Below, piece after piece: positions 9,578-17,894 of a stretch of 64,000 nucleotides of DNA. Each line of letters starts with the position of its first letter. The first letter of the stretch is position 1. The stretch covers positions 4,167,085 to 4,231,084 of the forward strand of contig NZ_CP049780.1 in NCBI RefSeq assembly GCF_011193355.1, in the 5' to 3' direction. Position numbers and translations under genes: made by a program. The stretch comes from Streptomyces sp. JB150. Its GTDB lineage: Bacteria > Actinomycetota > Actinomycetes > Streptomycetales > Streptomycetaceae. The notes beneath the pieces are model-generated. The model did no database searches. It saw only the letters and a list, made by a program, of their open reading frames with translations, and was not told the DNA's origin.

Positions 9578-10150
9578 TCACCGTAGGTCCAGGCGCATCA
9601 GCACCCGGGGGTGGCCGGCCAGGACCGAGGTCGTGTCGGCGGCGTGGGTGAAGCCGGCGCGTTCGAAGTTCTTGCGGAGGCCGGGGTAGGCCATGGTCAG
9701 GTCGACACGGGCGTCGCCGTTGTCGAGGGGGTAGGCCTCGACGGCCGGGGCGCCGTGGGCGCGGGCGAAGTCGGCGGCGCCGGCGATGAGGGCGTGGGAG
9801 ATGCCCCGCTTGCGGTGGCCGGGGCGGACGCGGACGCACCACAGGGACCACACCGGCAGGTCGTCGACATGCGGGATCTTGCGGTTGCGCGCGAAGGAGG
9901 TCTCCGCGCGCGGGGCGACGGCGGCCCAGCCGACCGGTTCGTCCCCGTCGTAGGCCAGCACTCCCGGAGGGGGATCGGCGCGGCACAGCTCGGCCACGTA
10001 CTCACCGCGGGCCGGGCCGCGCAATTCGTTGTTGAGCTTCGAGGGGATCCGGTAGCTCAGGCACCAGCAGACGTTCGCGGTCGGCGACTTGGGGCCGATC
10101 ACCGCACGGACGTCCTCGAAGACGGTGGCCGGGCGTACGTCGAGGGGCAT
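9578..10150 (-). CDS. GNAT family N-acetyltransferase
   Basis: A 190-residue acetyl-CoA-dependent acetyltransferase of unknown substrate. The acetyl-CoA pyrophosphate-binding motif A appears as CVRVRPGHRKRGISHALI, preceded by the beta strand VWSLWCV. The C-terminal strand contains the FERAGFT pattern found in many GNATs. The N-terminal part, with WCLSYRIPSK and PPGVLAYDGDEPVGW, resembles small Streptomyces GNATs often annotated only as acetyltransferases. The gene runs toward the tRNA terminator and stands alone. Confidence 0.85.
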   Translation of the reverse strand: MPLDVRPATVFEDVRAVIGPKSPTANVCWCLSYRIPSKLNNELRGPARGEYVAELCRADPPPGVLAYDGDEPVGWAAVAPRAETSFARNRKIPHVDDLPVWSLWCVRVRPGHRKRGISHALIAGAADFARAHGAPAVEAYPLDNGDARVDLTMAYPGLRKNFERAGFTHAADTTSVLAGHPRVLMRLDLR

Positions 10151-10200
10151 GACACCACGATGGCACGGGGACGCGGGGAGCGCGTCCGGCGGGTGGCGGG

Positions 10201-10319
10201 CTCGCCCCCGCGTGGCTCGCTCTCGCGTGGCTGGTCCCCGCCTGACTGGCCCCCGCCCGACTGGCCCCCGCCCGACTGGCCCCCGCCTGGCTGGTCCTAG
10301 CCTGGCTCGCCCCGCGTGG
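10201..10319. repeat. 15 bp minisatellite, about eight copies
   Basis: Seven consecutive 15-mers start at 10201, 10216, 10231, 10246, 10261, 10276 and 10291, followed by a 14-base partial at 10306. The central copies read CTGGCCCCCGCCCGA; outer copies vary at a few positions, such as CTCGCCCCCGCGTGG. The array fills the space between the GNAT gene and the broken dehydrogenase and is outside both reading frames. Confidence 0.93.
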
Positions 10320-10326
10320 CGAGGGC

Positions 10327-11288
10327 TCAGCCGCCCAGCACCCGTACCGGCTTCCCGTCCAGCCAGGCGCGGATGTTCTCGACCGCCTGGCCGTAGTAGC
10401 GGGCGTAGTTGGCCCGGGAGACGTAACCGAGGTGGGGGGTGGCGAGCAGGCGTGGGGCGGTGCGCATCGGGTGGCCGGCGGGCAGGGGCTCGACGTCGAA
10501 CACGTCGACGCCCGCCCCGGCGATCCGGCCCTCGCGCAGCGCGGCGAGCAGCGCGTCCTGGTCGACGATGGCCGCGCGGAGGTGTTGACCAGGTAGGCGG
10601 TCGGCTTCAGCAGGGCCAGTTCGGCGGGACCCAGCAGGCCGCGGGTGCGGTCGGAGAGGGCGAGGTGGACGGAGACGAAGTCGCTCCGGGACAGCAGGTC
10701 CTCCTTGCTCGCGGCCAGGCCCACGCCGACCTCGTCCGCACGCTCCGCGGTGAGGTTCCGGCTCCAGGCGACGACGTCCATGCCGAAGGCGAGGCCGACC
10801 CGCGCGACCCGGCTGCCGATCCGGCCGAGGCCGAGCACGCCCAGGGTGCGGCCGTGCAGGTCGGCGCCGACGGTCGACTGTCAGGGACCGCCCTCCCGCA
10901 GCGCGGTCGCCTCCTGGACCAGGCCACGGGCCAGGCCGAGGATCAGCGCCCAGGTCAGTTCGACCGGCGGGGTCGGGGAACTCTCGGTGCCGCACACGGT
11001 GACGCCGTGCGCGCGGGCGGCGGCGTGGTCGATCGCCGAGTTGCGCATGCCGGTGGCGACGATCAGCTTCAGCCGGGGCAGCCGCTCCAGGAGGGAGGCC
11101 GGGAACGCCACCCGCTCGCGCAAGGTGACCACGATGTCGAAGCCGGCGAGCGCGGCGGCGAGTTCGTCCTCGTCCGACAAGTGCCGGGTGAAGGGCACCA
11201 CCTCGACCCGGTCGGTCACGGCGGACCAGTCCGCGGCGCCGGTCGCGGCGTTCTGGAAGTCGTCGAGGGCGGCGCAGCGAAGTGGCAT
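10327..11288 (-). pseudogene. D-2-hydroxyacid dehydrogenase, broken by a stop and a frameshift
   Basis: NAD(P)-dependent D-isomer 2-hydroxyacid dehydrogenase of about 320 residues. The N-terminal half starts MPLRCAALDDFQN. The Rossmann motif is GLGRIGSRVA, and the C-terminal half contains VDQDALLAALREGRIAGAGVDVF split around a lesion, then LATPHLGYVSR with the catalytic His. Two lesions break it. An in-frame TGA at 10881-10883 replaces the expected TGG (GGP-W-QSTVG). One base is missing near 10579 (TCC-GCG where TC-CCGC is expected), shifting VNTS into a wrong frame. The total length, 962 bases, is exactly one short of 321 codons. It is either a recent pseudogene or two sequencing errors. Confidence 0.88.
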
Positions 11289-11651
11289 GGCAGCAGTGTC
11301 CCCGTTCGCCCGTGCGGGATGCGCCGCGGGCCCCGGACGTTCACCTCTGCCGACCGGGGCCCACTGGCGTCCCGGATCCGGCCGCGGCGGCGACACTCCC
11401 CCGAGTAACGCGTTCTACGCGCGCGCCGTCGGGCCGGTTCCGATGGATTGATCACATCAGACCGCACCAACGGATCGCTAACATGTGGCCAACGGTTCTC
11501 CGGAGCGCCGTCTGCCGGCTGGCGTGAAGCCGCCGTCCGGCGACCCGGGCGCACACCGGGCAGCGGCAGGCGACGGCAGGGTACGCCCGCGCGCGGCAGC
11601 CGGGAGCCGACAGTGAGCAGGTGGCGGGAAACCGCCGTGACGAGGGCGGAA
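11289..11651. other. Divergent intergenic region before the SARP gene
   Basis: This 363 bp stretch lies between the start of the broken dehydrogenase and the SARP regulator. No gene, tRNA or strong hairpin is visible. The least GC-rich patch is 11440-11490, with TTGATC (11448) and a -10-like TAACAT (11479-11484), but their spacing of 25 is too long for a normal promoter. The frame of the SARP gene stays open upstream as far as 11448 without family-like sequence. Confidence 0.5.
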
Positions 11652-14600
11652 ATGCGCCAGGGTGTAATGCGGTTCGGACTGCTGGGCCCGCCCGTGCTCT
11701 ACCAGCCGGACACGACATACGGCACCCAGGGCGCCGGCGTCGTCGGCGCAGCGGGGGCCGCGGGCGCCGCGGGAGCGGTACGGACGGAGGGGGCCACAGG
11801 GGTTGCCGGGGCGGCGGGTGCCGCCGGTGGCGCCGGTGTCCGCGGTGTCGTCGTACGGACCATCCGCAGCCCCAAGGCGCGGGCGCTGCTCGCCGCCCTG
11901 CTGCTGGAGCCCGGCCGGGTGGTGCCGGTCGACACCCTCAAGGACGCGCTGTGGGGTGGCGAACCACCCGCCTCCGCGCACGCCTCCCTGCACAACCACG
12001 TCGCCCGGCTGCGCCGCCTCCTCGACGACCCCGACCGGCTGCGCGCCGTCCCGCCCGGCTATCTGCTGCGCGTGGCGCCGGGCGAACTGGACGTCCATGT
12101 CTTCGAACGCCGGGTCTCCGCCGCCCGCGCCGCGCACGCCGCCCGGGACTGGGTGACGGTGACCCGCGAGGCCACGGCCGCGCTGGCGCTGTGGCGCGGC
12201 ACTCCGCTCAGCGGACTCCCATCCGAACTGGGCGGCTACGCCTTCGTGCAGCGCCTGGCGGAGGCCCGGCTGCTGGTGCTGGAGTGGCGCTACGACGCCG
12301 AGCTGGCCCTCGGTGGCGCCCGGCTCGGGGCGCTCGTGCCGGAGCTGGCGGAACTGGCCGCCGAACACCCGCTCCGCGAGGCGTACCACCGCCAGCTCAT
12401 GCTCGCGCTGCACCGCACCGGCCGGCGCGCCGAGGCCCTGGCCGTCCACCGCGACCTGCGCTCCCGCCTGCTGGAGGAACTGGGCGTCGAGCCCGGGGCG
12501 GCGGTGCGGGACGCCCATCTGGAGGTCCTGCGGGGCGCCACCCCGAGGAGCGAAGAGCCGCCGGGTACGGCGGCCCGCTCGGGGACGGCTACGCACTCGG
12601 TGGTGGCCGAGGCGTCCCGGTCGGCGGGAGATGCCGGGGCGCCCGGCGCACCCGGCGCACCCGGCGCGCTCGCATCGCGGGAAGCGTCCGAAGCGGTCCA
12701 GGCGCCCCAGGTCTCCCACGTCTCCGACACGCCCGACACGCCCGACACGACCGGCACGACCGGCACGACCGGCACGACCGGCACACCCGCGGCACCCAAG
12801 GAGCCCCGCGTACCCGAGGCGTCCGGGCCGCGCGCAGCCGCCGAGGCCTCCGGCGGCGCAGGTGATTCCGGCGGCTGCATGGCCTCCCCGCCCGTCACCC
12901 TCACCACCCCCCGCCCTGCCCAACTCCCCCCACCACCGCCGCACTTCACCGGCCGCACCGCCCTCCGCGAGGAGCTGCGCCGGACCCTGCTGGAGCCGGG
13001 TGCGGTCGCCGTGGTGAGCGGTATGGCGGGGGTGGGCAAGAGCGCCCTCGCACTGCATGTGGCGCACGCTCTGGCGGAACGTTTCTCCGACGGCCAGCTC
13101 TACGTCAACCTGCACGGCGCCACCCCGGGCATGACCCCCCTGACCCCCGCCCAGGCCCTCGCCGCCCTGCTGCGCGACCTCGGCACCGAGCCCCGCCGCA
13201 TCCCCGAGCACCCGGACGCCGCCGCCGCGCTGCTGCGCTCCCTGCTGGCGCCGACCCGCACCCTGCTGGTCCTGGACGACGCCGCCACCGCCGCCCACGT
13301 ACGGCCGCTGCTGCCGGCCGGCCCCGGCTGCGCGGTCATCGTCACCAGCCGCTCCCCGTTGACCGCCCTCGACGGCGCCCGCCGCTTCCCGCTCGCCCCG
13401 CTCTCCGGGGAGGACAGCGCCGCACTGCTGCGCGCGGTCTCCGGCCGTGACGGCCTGGACGCGGCCCATCCGCTCGTCGACCTCACCGGCCGGCTGCCGC
13501 TCGCGCTGCGCGTCGTCGCCGCCCGGCTCGCCGCGCGCCGAGCGCTCACCCCGGACGTGCTGGCGGGCCAACTGGCCGCCACCGAGGGCCGGCTGCACCA
13601 CCTGGAGTACGACGACCTCAGCGTGCGCCGCTCCCTCGCCGTCGCCCACGACGCGCTCGCCGCCTCCGACCGCGAGGCCGACCGTGACGCGGCCCTCGCC
13701 CTGCGCCGGATCGGCGCCCTCGACCTGCCCGCCTACGGCGCCCCCCTCCTCGCCCGCCTCACCGGCACCGGCGAACGCCGCGCCGAGGCGGCCCTCGACC
13801 GGCTCGTCGACGTGGCCCTCCTGGAGGAGACGGCGTACGGCCGTTACGCCCCGCACGACCTGGTCCGGGACTTCGCCCGCGAACTGGCGGAGGCGGACGC
13901 CCGGCAGGACCGGCCCGCCACCCCACCCGGGACGGACGCGAGTCTTGCCCCGCACTCGTCGGCAGGTACGGGCCCGTCTCCGCACCCGCCGGCAGGCGGG
14001 AATCTGTCCCCCCTCGCCTCCGGCACCCGCATCACGCCCACCACGGCCGTGGAGACCGCCCTCCACTGGTACGCGGCGGTCGCCGAACGCGCCCTCACCG
14101 CCATCGTCGAACCCGGCCTCGACCAGGACGACCGCCGCCGCCCCACCGCCGCACAGCCCCCCGAGCACGCCGCGCGCGTGGCCCGCACCGCCCCCTTCGC
14201 GTCCGCCGAAGAGGCCTTCGCCTGGGGCGACATGGAGCTGCCGAACATCGTCACCCTCGTGGCACGGCACGCGGGCGACCCGGCCCACGACCACCGCACC
14301 GCCGCCTACGTCTCCACCCTGATCCGCCTCCTCTTCCCCTACGTCCACCGCAGCGGCCGCGTCGCCGAGATGGAGATCCTGGGCAGTGCCGCGCTCGACG
14401 CCGCCCGCCGCCTCGGCGACCCCGCGGCCGAGGCCTACGCCCTCGGTGACCTGGCCGGACTGCACTTCCTGACCGGCCGCCAGGGTGACGCCCTCGACCT
14501 CAACGACCGGGCACTGAGGATCTGGCGCCGCCTGGGGGTGGTCTCCTGGATCCGGCGCTGCCTGAACAACCGCGGGCTGCTCCTCGAAGGGCTGGGCCGG

Positions 14601-15200
14601 TACACCGAGTCGGAGGCCGCGCTCCGCCAGAGCCTCACCTACTCACGGCAGTTGAACGACCCGCACGGCGAGGCCGTCACCTACAGCCACCTGGGCAACC
14701 TCTACGAGCACACCGACCCGCGCGCCGCCATCGAACAGCACCGCCGCTCCCTCGCCATCGGCGTCGCGATCGGCGCGGTCATCGTCCAGCACTCGGCGCA
14801 CTGCAACATCGGCTACGCCCATCTCCGCCTCAACGAACCGGAGTCCGCCGCCCGGCACTTCGAGGAGAGCCTGCGCATCCTCGGCGGACACGGCGACTGG
14901 CACGGCGAGTCCCAGACCCGCCTCGGCCTGGTGCGCGCCCTGCGCCTGCTCGGCCACACCGACCGCGCCCTGGGCGAGTGCGCGGAACTGATGCGCCGCG
15001 CGGACGCCCGCGCCGACCACTACACCGGCGGTCTCGCCCGCCACCAGCACGGACTGCTGCTGCGCGCCCAGGGTCTGCACCAGCGGGCGTACGAGGAGTG
15101 GCGCACCGCTCTCGCCGCGCTGGACGGCACGGACGAGAGCGCGGTCACGGCACAGCTGCGGGAACTCCTCGACAGCGCCGGCGCCGGCGCCTGCCGCTGA
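11652..15200 (+). CDS. AfsR-like SARP regulator (wHTH-BTAD-NB-ARC-TPR)
   Basis: A large transcriptional activator of the Streptomyces antibiotic regulatory protein family, about 1180 residues. It has an OmpR-like winged helix (MRFGLLGPP, then RSPKARALLAALLLEPGRVV and DALWGGEPPASA), a bacterial transcriptional activation domain to about residue 300, a Pro/Thr/Gly-rich linker, an NB-ARC ATPase with P-loop GMAGVGKSA at about residue 457, and C-terminal TPR repeats. The family integrates phosphorylation or ATP state to switch on secondary metabolism. Two oddities are a Gly/Ala-rich insert of about 45 residues inside the DNA-binding domain and 9 bp tandem repeats in the linker (12718-12785). The start could be ATG 11652 or ATG 11667 (MRFGLL). 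No biosynthetic genes adjoin it. Confidence 0.9.
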   Translation: MRQGVMRFGLLGPPVLYQPDTTYGTQGAGVVGAAGAAGAAGAVRTEGATGVAGAAGAAGGAGVRGVVVRTIRSPKARALLAALLLEPGRVVPVDTLKDALWGGEPPASAHASLHNHVARLRRLLDDPDRLRAVPPGYLLRVAPGELDVHVFERRVSAARAAHAARDWVTVTREATAALALWRGTPLSGLPSELGGYAFVQRLAEARLLVLEWRYDAELALGGARLGALVPELAELAAEHPLREAYHRQLMLALHRTGRRAEALAVHRDLRSRLLEELGVEPGAAVRDAHLEVLRGATPRSEEPPGTAARSGTATHSVVAEASRSAGDAGAPGAPGAPGALASREASEAVQAPQVSHVSDTPDTPDTTGTTGTTGTTGTPAAPKEPRVPEASGPRAAAEASGGAGDSGGCMASPPVTLTTPRPAQLPPPPPHFTGRTALREELRRTLLEPGAVAVVSGMAGVGKSALALHVAHALAERFSDGQLYVNLHGATPGMTPLTPAQALAALLRDLGTEPRRIPEHPDAAAALLRSLLAPTRTLLVLDDAATAAHVRPLLPAGPGCAVIVTSRSPLTALDGARRFPLAPLSGEDSAALLRAVSGRDGLDAAHPLVDLTGRLPLALRVVAARLAARRALTPDVLAGQLAATEGRLHHLEYDDLSVRRSLAVAHDALAASDREADRDAALALRRIGALDLPAYGAPLLARLTGTGERRAEAALDRLVDVALLEETAYGRYAPHDLVRDFARELAEADARQDRPATPPGTDASLAPHSSAGTGPSPHPPAGGNLSPLASGTRITPTTAVETALHWYAAVAERALTAIVEPGLDQDDRRRPTAAQPPEHAARVARTAPFASAEEAFAWGDMELPNIVTLVARHAGDPAHDHRTAAYVSTLIRLLFPYVHRSGRVAEMEILGSAALDAARRLGDPAAEAYALGDLAGLHFLTGRQGDALDLNDRALRIWRRLGVVSWIRRCLNNRGLLLEGLGRYTESEAALRQSLTYSRQLNDPHGEAVTYSHLGNLYEHTDPRAAIEQHRRSLAIGVAIGAVIVQHSAHCNIGYAHLRLNEPESAARHFEESLRILGGHGDWHGESQTRLGLVRALRLLGHTDRALGECAELMRRADARADHYTGGLARHQHGLLLRAQGLHQRAYEEWRTALAALDGTDESAVTAQLRELLDSAGAGACR

Positions 15201-15247
15201 TCCCCGTCATCCCCGCGGGCGCCCGCCGCCACCGTGACCCCCGCCCC

Positions 15248-16951
15248 TCACTTGGCATCGGCATAGCACTCCACCACGGCCGTCGTGAACGGGAACCGCA
15301 CCGGTGTCTCCCCGAAGGTCAGCCGTCCGGCCAGCGCCGACGCCTCCCGGATCGCCGCCACCACCGTCTCCGCCTCCTCCTCGGGGCAGTGCACGATCAC
15401 CTCGTCGTGCTGGAAGAAGACCAGCTCGGCCAAGAGCCCCGCGCAGGCCCGGCGCAGCGCGGCGAGCAGCAGCAGGGCCCAGTCGGCGGCGCTGCCCTGG
15501 ACCACGAAGTTGCGGGCGAAGCGGCCGCGGGCGCGGGCGTTGGTCGAGGCGTACCCCGGCGCCCACGCGCGGTCCTCGCGGTCTTCGCGGTCCTCGCCGT
15601 CCTCGTCCGCCACCGGGATGCCGGCCTCCCCGGCCGGGTCCTCGCCCGAGGCGGCGGGCGGGCAGGTCCGGCCGAGCCAGGTGCGCACCAGCCGCCCCTC
15701 CTCACCGGCGCGGGCGGCCTCGTCGACGTAGGCCACCGCCTTCGGGAAGCGGCGGCGCAGTGCGGCGAGGTTCTTCAGGCCGTCGCCGGAGGTCTGCCCG
15801 TAGATCGCGCCGAGCACGGCGAGCTTGGCCTGGGCGCGGTCGCCGGAGAAGGCCCGGTCGGACACCGACTGGTACAGGTCGCTCTCCCGCCCGGCGACCT
15901 CCATCAGGCCGGGGTCGCGCGAGATCGCGGCGAGCACCCGGGGCTCCATCTGGTCGGCGTCGGCGACGACCAGCCGCCAGCCGGGGTCGGCGACCACGGC
16001 CCGGCGGATGACCTTGGGGATCTGCAGGGCGCCGCCGCCGTTGGTCACCCAGCGTCCGGTGACCGTGCCGCCGGCCTGGAACTCGGGCCGGAAGCGGCCG
16101 TCGCGCACCCAGTCCTGGAGCCAGGACCAGCCGTGGGCGACCCAGATCCGGTACAGCTTCTTGTACTCGACCAGCGGTTCGACGGCCGGGTGGTCGACGG
16201 ACTCGATCTCCCACCGCCGGGTGGACCGGATCCTGATCCCGGCCTGCGCGAACGCCTTGATCACATCGGCGGGCAGATCGGGCCGCACCCGCCGCCCGAA
16301 GGCGGCGGACACCTCGTCGGCCAGCTCGGCCAGCCGCCGGGGCTCCCCGCCGCCCGCGTACCGCTCGCCGAGCAGGTCGCGCAGCACCGCGCGGTGGACG
16401 TCCGCGCTCCACGGCAGCCCCGCGTGGTTCATCTCGGCGGCCACCAGCGTCCCGGCCGACTCGGCGGCGGTCAGCAGCCGCATCCGGTCGGGGTGGGCGG
16501 TGTGCTCGTGCCGCCGCTGCTGCTCGGCGTAGACGGCGAGCAGGTCGGAGAGGGGGAGCGGGCGGCCGCCCTCCGGCTCGAACAGCGGGGACTGCGCCCC
16601 CGGCTCGGCCGGCCGCTGCGGCGGATCCGGCGGGACCGGCCCGCCGCGCAGCCGGGCCAGGGCGGCGGCGGCCGAGCGCGGCTCGCCGGACCGCCCCTCG
16701 TGGCCCAGGAGGAGGGCCTCGGCGGCCTCGACGTCGTAGCACCGCTCCACTCGCACCCCCGTGGCGAGCAGGCGCGGATACACCTCCGCCGTGGACCGCC
16801 AGACCCAGCGCGTCACCTCCGGCCGCGCGCGCACGGCCGACGCCGGGTCCTCCTCCCGCACCACCGGACCGGCGGGCAGCCCGTCCGGGCCGAGGGGGGC
16901 GAGTTCCACACCGCCGCCCTCGGCCGGTGCGAGCGCCCACCGGTCGGTCAT
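15248..16951 (-). CDS. DNA polymerase I-like 3'-5' exonuclease/polymerase
   Basis: A 567-residue family A DNA polymerase paralogue without the 5' nuclease domain of normal PolA (about 900 residues). Polymerase motif A is VADADQMEPRVLA, motif B contains RAQAKLAVLGAIYGQTSG, and motif C is QHDEVIVH. The N-terminal 200 residues correspond to the 3'-5' exonuclease region but show few clear acidic motifs, so proofreading is uncertain. Such short PolA paralogues are common in Streptomyces beside the true polA; a repair or gap-filling role is inferred. The start ATG 16951 gives MTDRWALAP; the frame is open a further 63 bases upstream. Confidence 0.87.
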   Translation of the reverse strand: MTDRWALAPAEGGGVELAPLGPDGLPAGPVVREEDPASAVRARPEVTRWVWRSTAEVYPRLLATGVRVERCYDVEAAEALLLGHEGRSGEPRSAAAALARLRGGPVPPDPPQRPAEPGAQSPLFEPEGGRPLPLSDLLAVYAEQQRRHEHTAHPDRMRLLTAAESAGTLVAAEMNHAGLPWSADVHRAVLRDLLGERYAGGGEPRRLAELADEVSAAFGRRVRPDLPADVIKAFAQAGIRIRSTRRWEIESVDHPAVEPLVEYKKLYRIWVAHGWSWLQDWVRDGRFRPEFQAGGTVTGRWVTNGGGALQIPKVIRRAVVADPGWRLVVADADQMEPRVLAAISRDPGLMEVAGRESDLYQSVSDRAFSGDRAQAKLAVLGAIYGQTSGDGLKNLAALRRRFPKAVAYVDEAARAGEEGRLVRTWLGRTCPPAASGEDPAGEAGIPVADEDGEDREDREDRAWAPGYASTNARARGRFARNFVVQGSAADWALLLLAALRRACAGLLAELVFFQHDEVIVHCPEEEAETVVAAIREASALAGRLTFGETPVRFPFTTAVVECYADAK

Positions 16952-16991
16952 GCAAGCGAGTGTGGCAGGAGGGTCTGACAACGGCCCGGCG

Positions 16992-17744
16992 TCAGCCCTC
17001 CGACGCCGCCTCACCAGTGCTTTTGCCGGTGTCCAGGAACTTGGCGAGCAGCTCGGTGACGTACCGCTCCACCGCCTCCTTGGTGAGGCCGAGGCCGGAC
17101 AGCACGCCCTCGCCGTTCTCGAACTCGAGCAGGGCGAGCAGCAGGTGTTCGGTGCCGATGTAGTTGTGGCCGAGGCGCAGGGCTTCGCGGAAGGTGAGCT
17201 CCAGTGCCTTCTTGGCGTCGGGGCCGTAGGGGACCAGCTCGGGAACCTCGTCCGAGGCGGGCGGCAGCGCGGCGGTCGCGGCCCGGCGCACCTCGTCCAG
17301 GGTGACGCCCTGCGCGGTGATCGCGTGGGCGGCCAGCCCTTCCGGCTCGGCGAGCAGGCCGAGGATCAGGTGTTCCGGGCGGCCCTCGGCGTTGCGGGCG
17401 GCGACGGCCTCGTTGTGGGCGGCCATGACGACGTTCCGCGCGCGGGGGGTGTAGCGGCTGAAGCCCTGGCTGGGGTCCAGGTCCGCGGACTCCCTGGGCA
17501 CGAACCGCTTCTGCGCCGCCTGCCGGGTGACGCCCATGCTCTTGCCGATGTCGGTCCAGGACGCGCCCGACCGGCGCGCCTGGTCCACGAAGTGGCCGAT
17601 CAGGTGGTCCGCCACGTCGCCCAGGTGCTCGGCGGCGATGACCGCGTCCTGGAGCTGGTCGAGCGGCTGGTCGTGGACCTTCTTGATGGCCGCGATGAGG
17701 TCGTCGAGACGTACGGATGCCGTGATGTTGGGGTTCGTCGACAT
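16992..17744 (-). CDS. Clp N-domain protein with helix-turn-helix
   Basis: A 250-residue protein. Residues about 50-80 contain a helix-turn-helix-like segment, SWTDIGKSMGVTRQAAQKRF. Residues about 95-245 hold two Clp-N (ClpC adaptor/substrate-binding) repeats: FSRYTPRARNVVMAAHNEA with HLILGLL, then ALRLGHNYIGTEHLLLALL. There is no AAA+ ATPase domain, so it is not a Clp chaperone; it may be a DNA-binding sensor or adaptor. Its own promoter carries two near-identical operators (17746-17792) and the start codon sits at the probable transcription start. It overlaps no other gene; the polymerase gene starts 40 bp downstream of its stop. Confidence 0.85.
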   Translation of the reverse strand: MSTNPNITASVRLDDLIAAIKKVHDQPLDQLQDAVIAAEHLGDVADHLIGHFVDQARRSGASWTDIGKSMGVTRQAAQKRFVPRESADLDPSQGFSRYTPRARNVVMAAHNEAVAARNAEGRPEHLILGLLAEPEGLAAHAITAQGVTLDEVRRAATAALPPASDEVPELVPYGPDAKKALELTFREALRLGHNYIGTEHLLLALLEFENGEGVLSGLGLTKEAVERYVTELLAKFLDTGKSTGEAASEG

Positions 17745-17745
17745 G

Positions 17746-17792
17746 TGTCAACCGTAGGTTGCGCCCCTCGGGGTGTCAACCATCAGTTGACA
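17746..17792 (-). promoter_or_regulatory. Leaderless promoter with two operators for the ClpN/HTH gene
   Basis: On the minus strand TTGACA (17779-17774), a 17 bp spacer and TACGGT (17756-17751) make a near-ideal vegetative promoter. Six bases later comes the ATG, so +1 should coincide with the start codon. The inverted repeat TGTCAACTGATGGTTGACA (17792-17774) covers the -35. A second copy, GCGCAACCTACGGTTGACA (17764-17746), covers the -10. The copies are 28 bp apart and share CAAC-N5-GGTTGACA-like arms. Autoregulation by the gene's own HTH is an inference. Confidence 0.82.
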
Positions 17793-17894
17793 CCTCGCGC
17801 GCGATCACAGGCGGATCCGCGAACTGCGGCAGGAACTCCCCTGTCCGGGGAGTGGGACGGAACGGCCCGCACGCGCGCGTGGCACCATCGCCGG

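Noticed and set aside
10201..10319. Regular repeats considered as a CRISPR array
   Set aside because: Units are 15 bp, directly adjoining and without spacers; no cas genes are present.
11478..14465. A 995-residue minus-strand open frame opposite the SARP gene
   Set aside because: No domain-like sequence; the plus strand has complete BTAD and NB-ARC motifs.
16761..17894. N-terminal extension of the DUF2786 gene by about 380 codons
   Set aside because: The upstream frame is antisense to the polymerase and ClpN/HTH genes; the DUF2786 protein starts naturally at GTG 17895.
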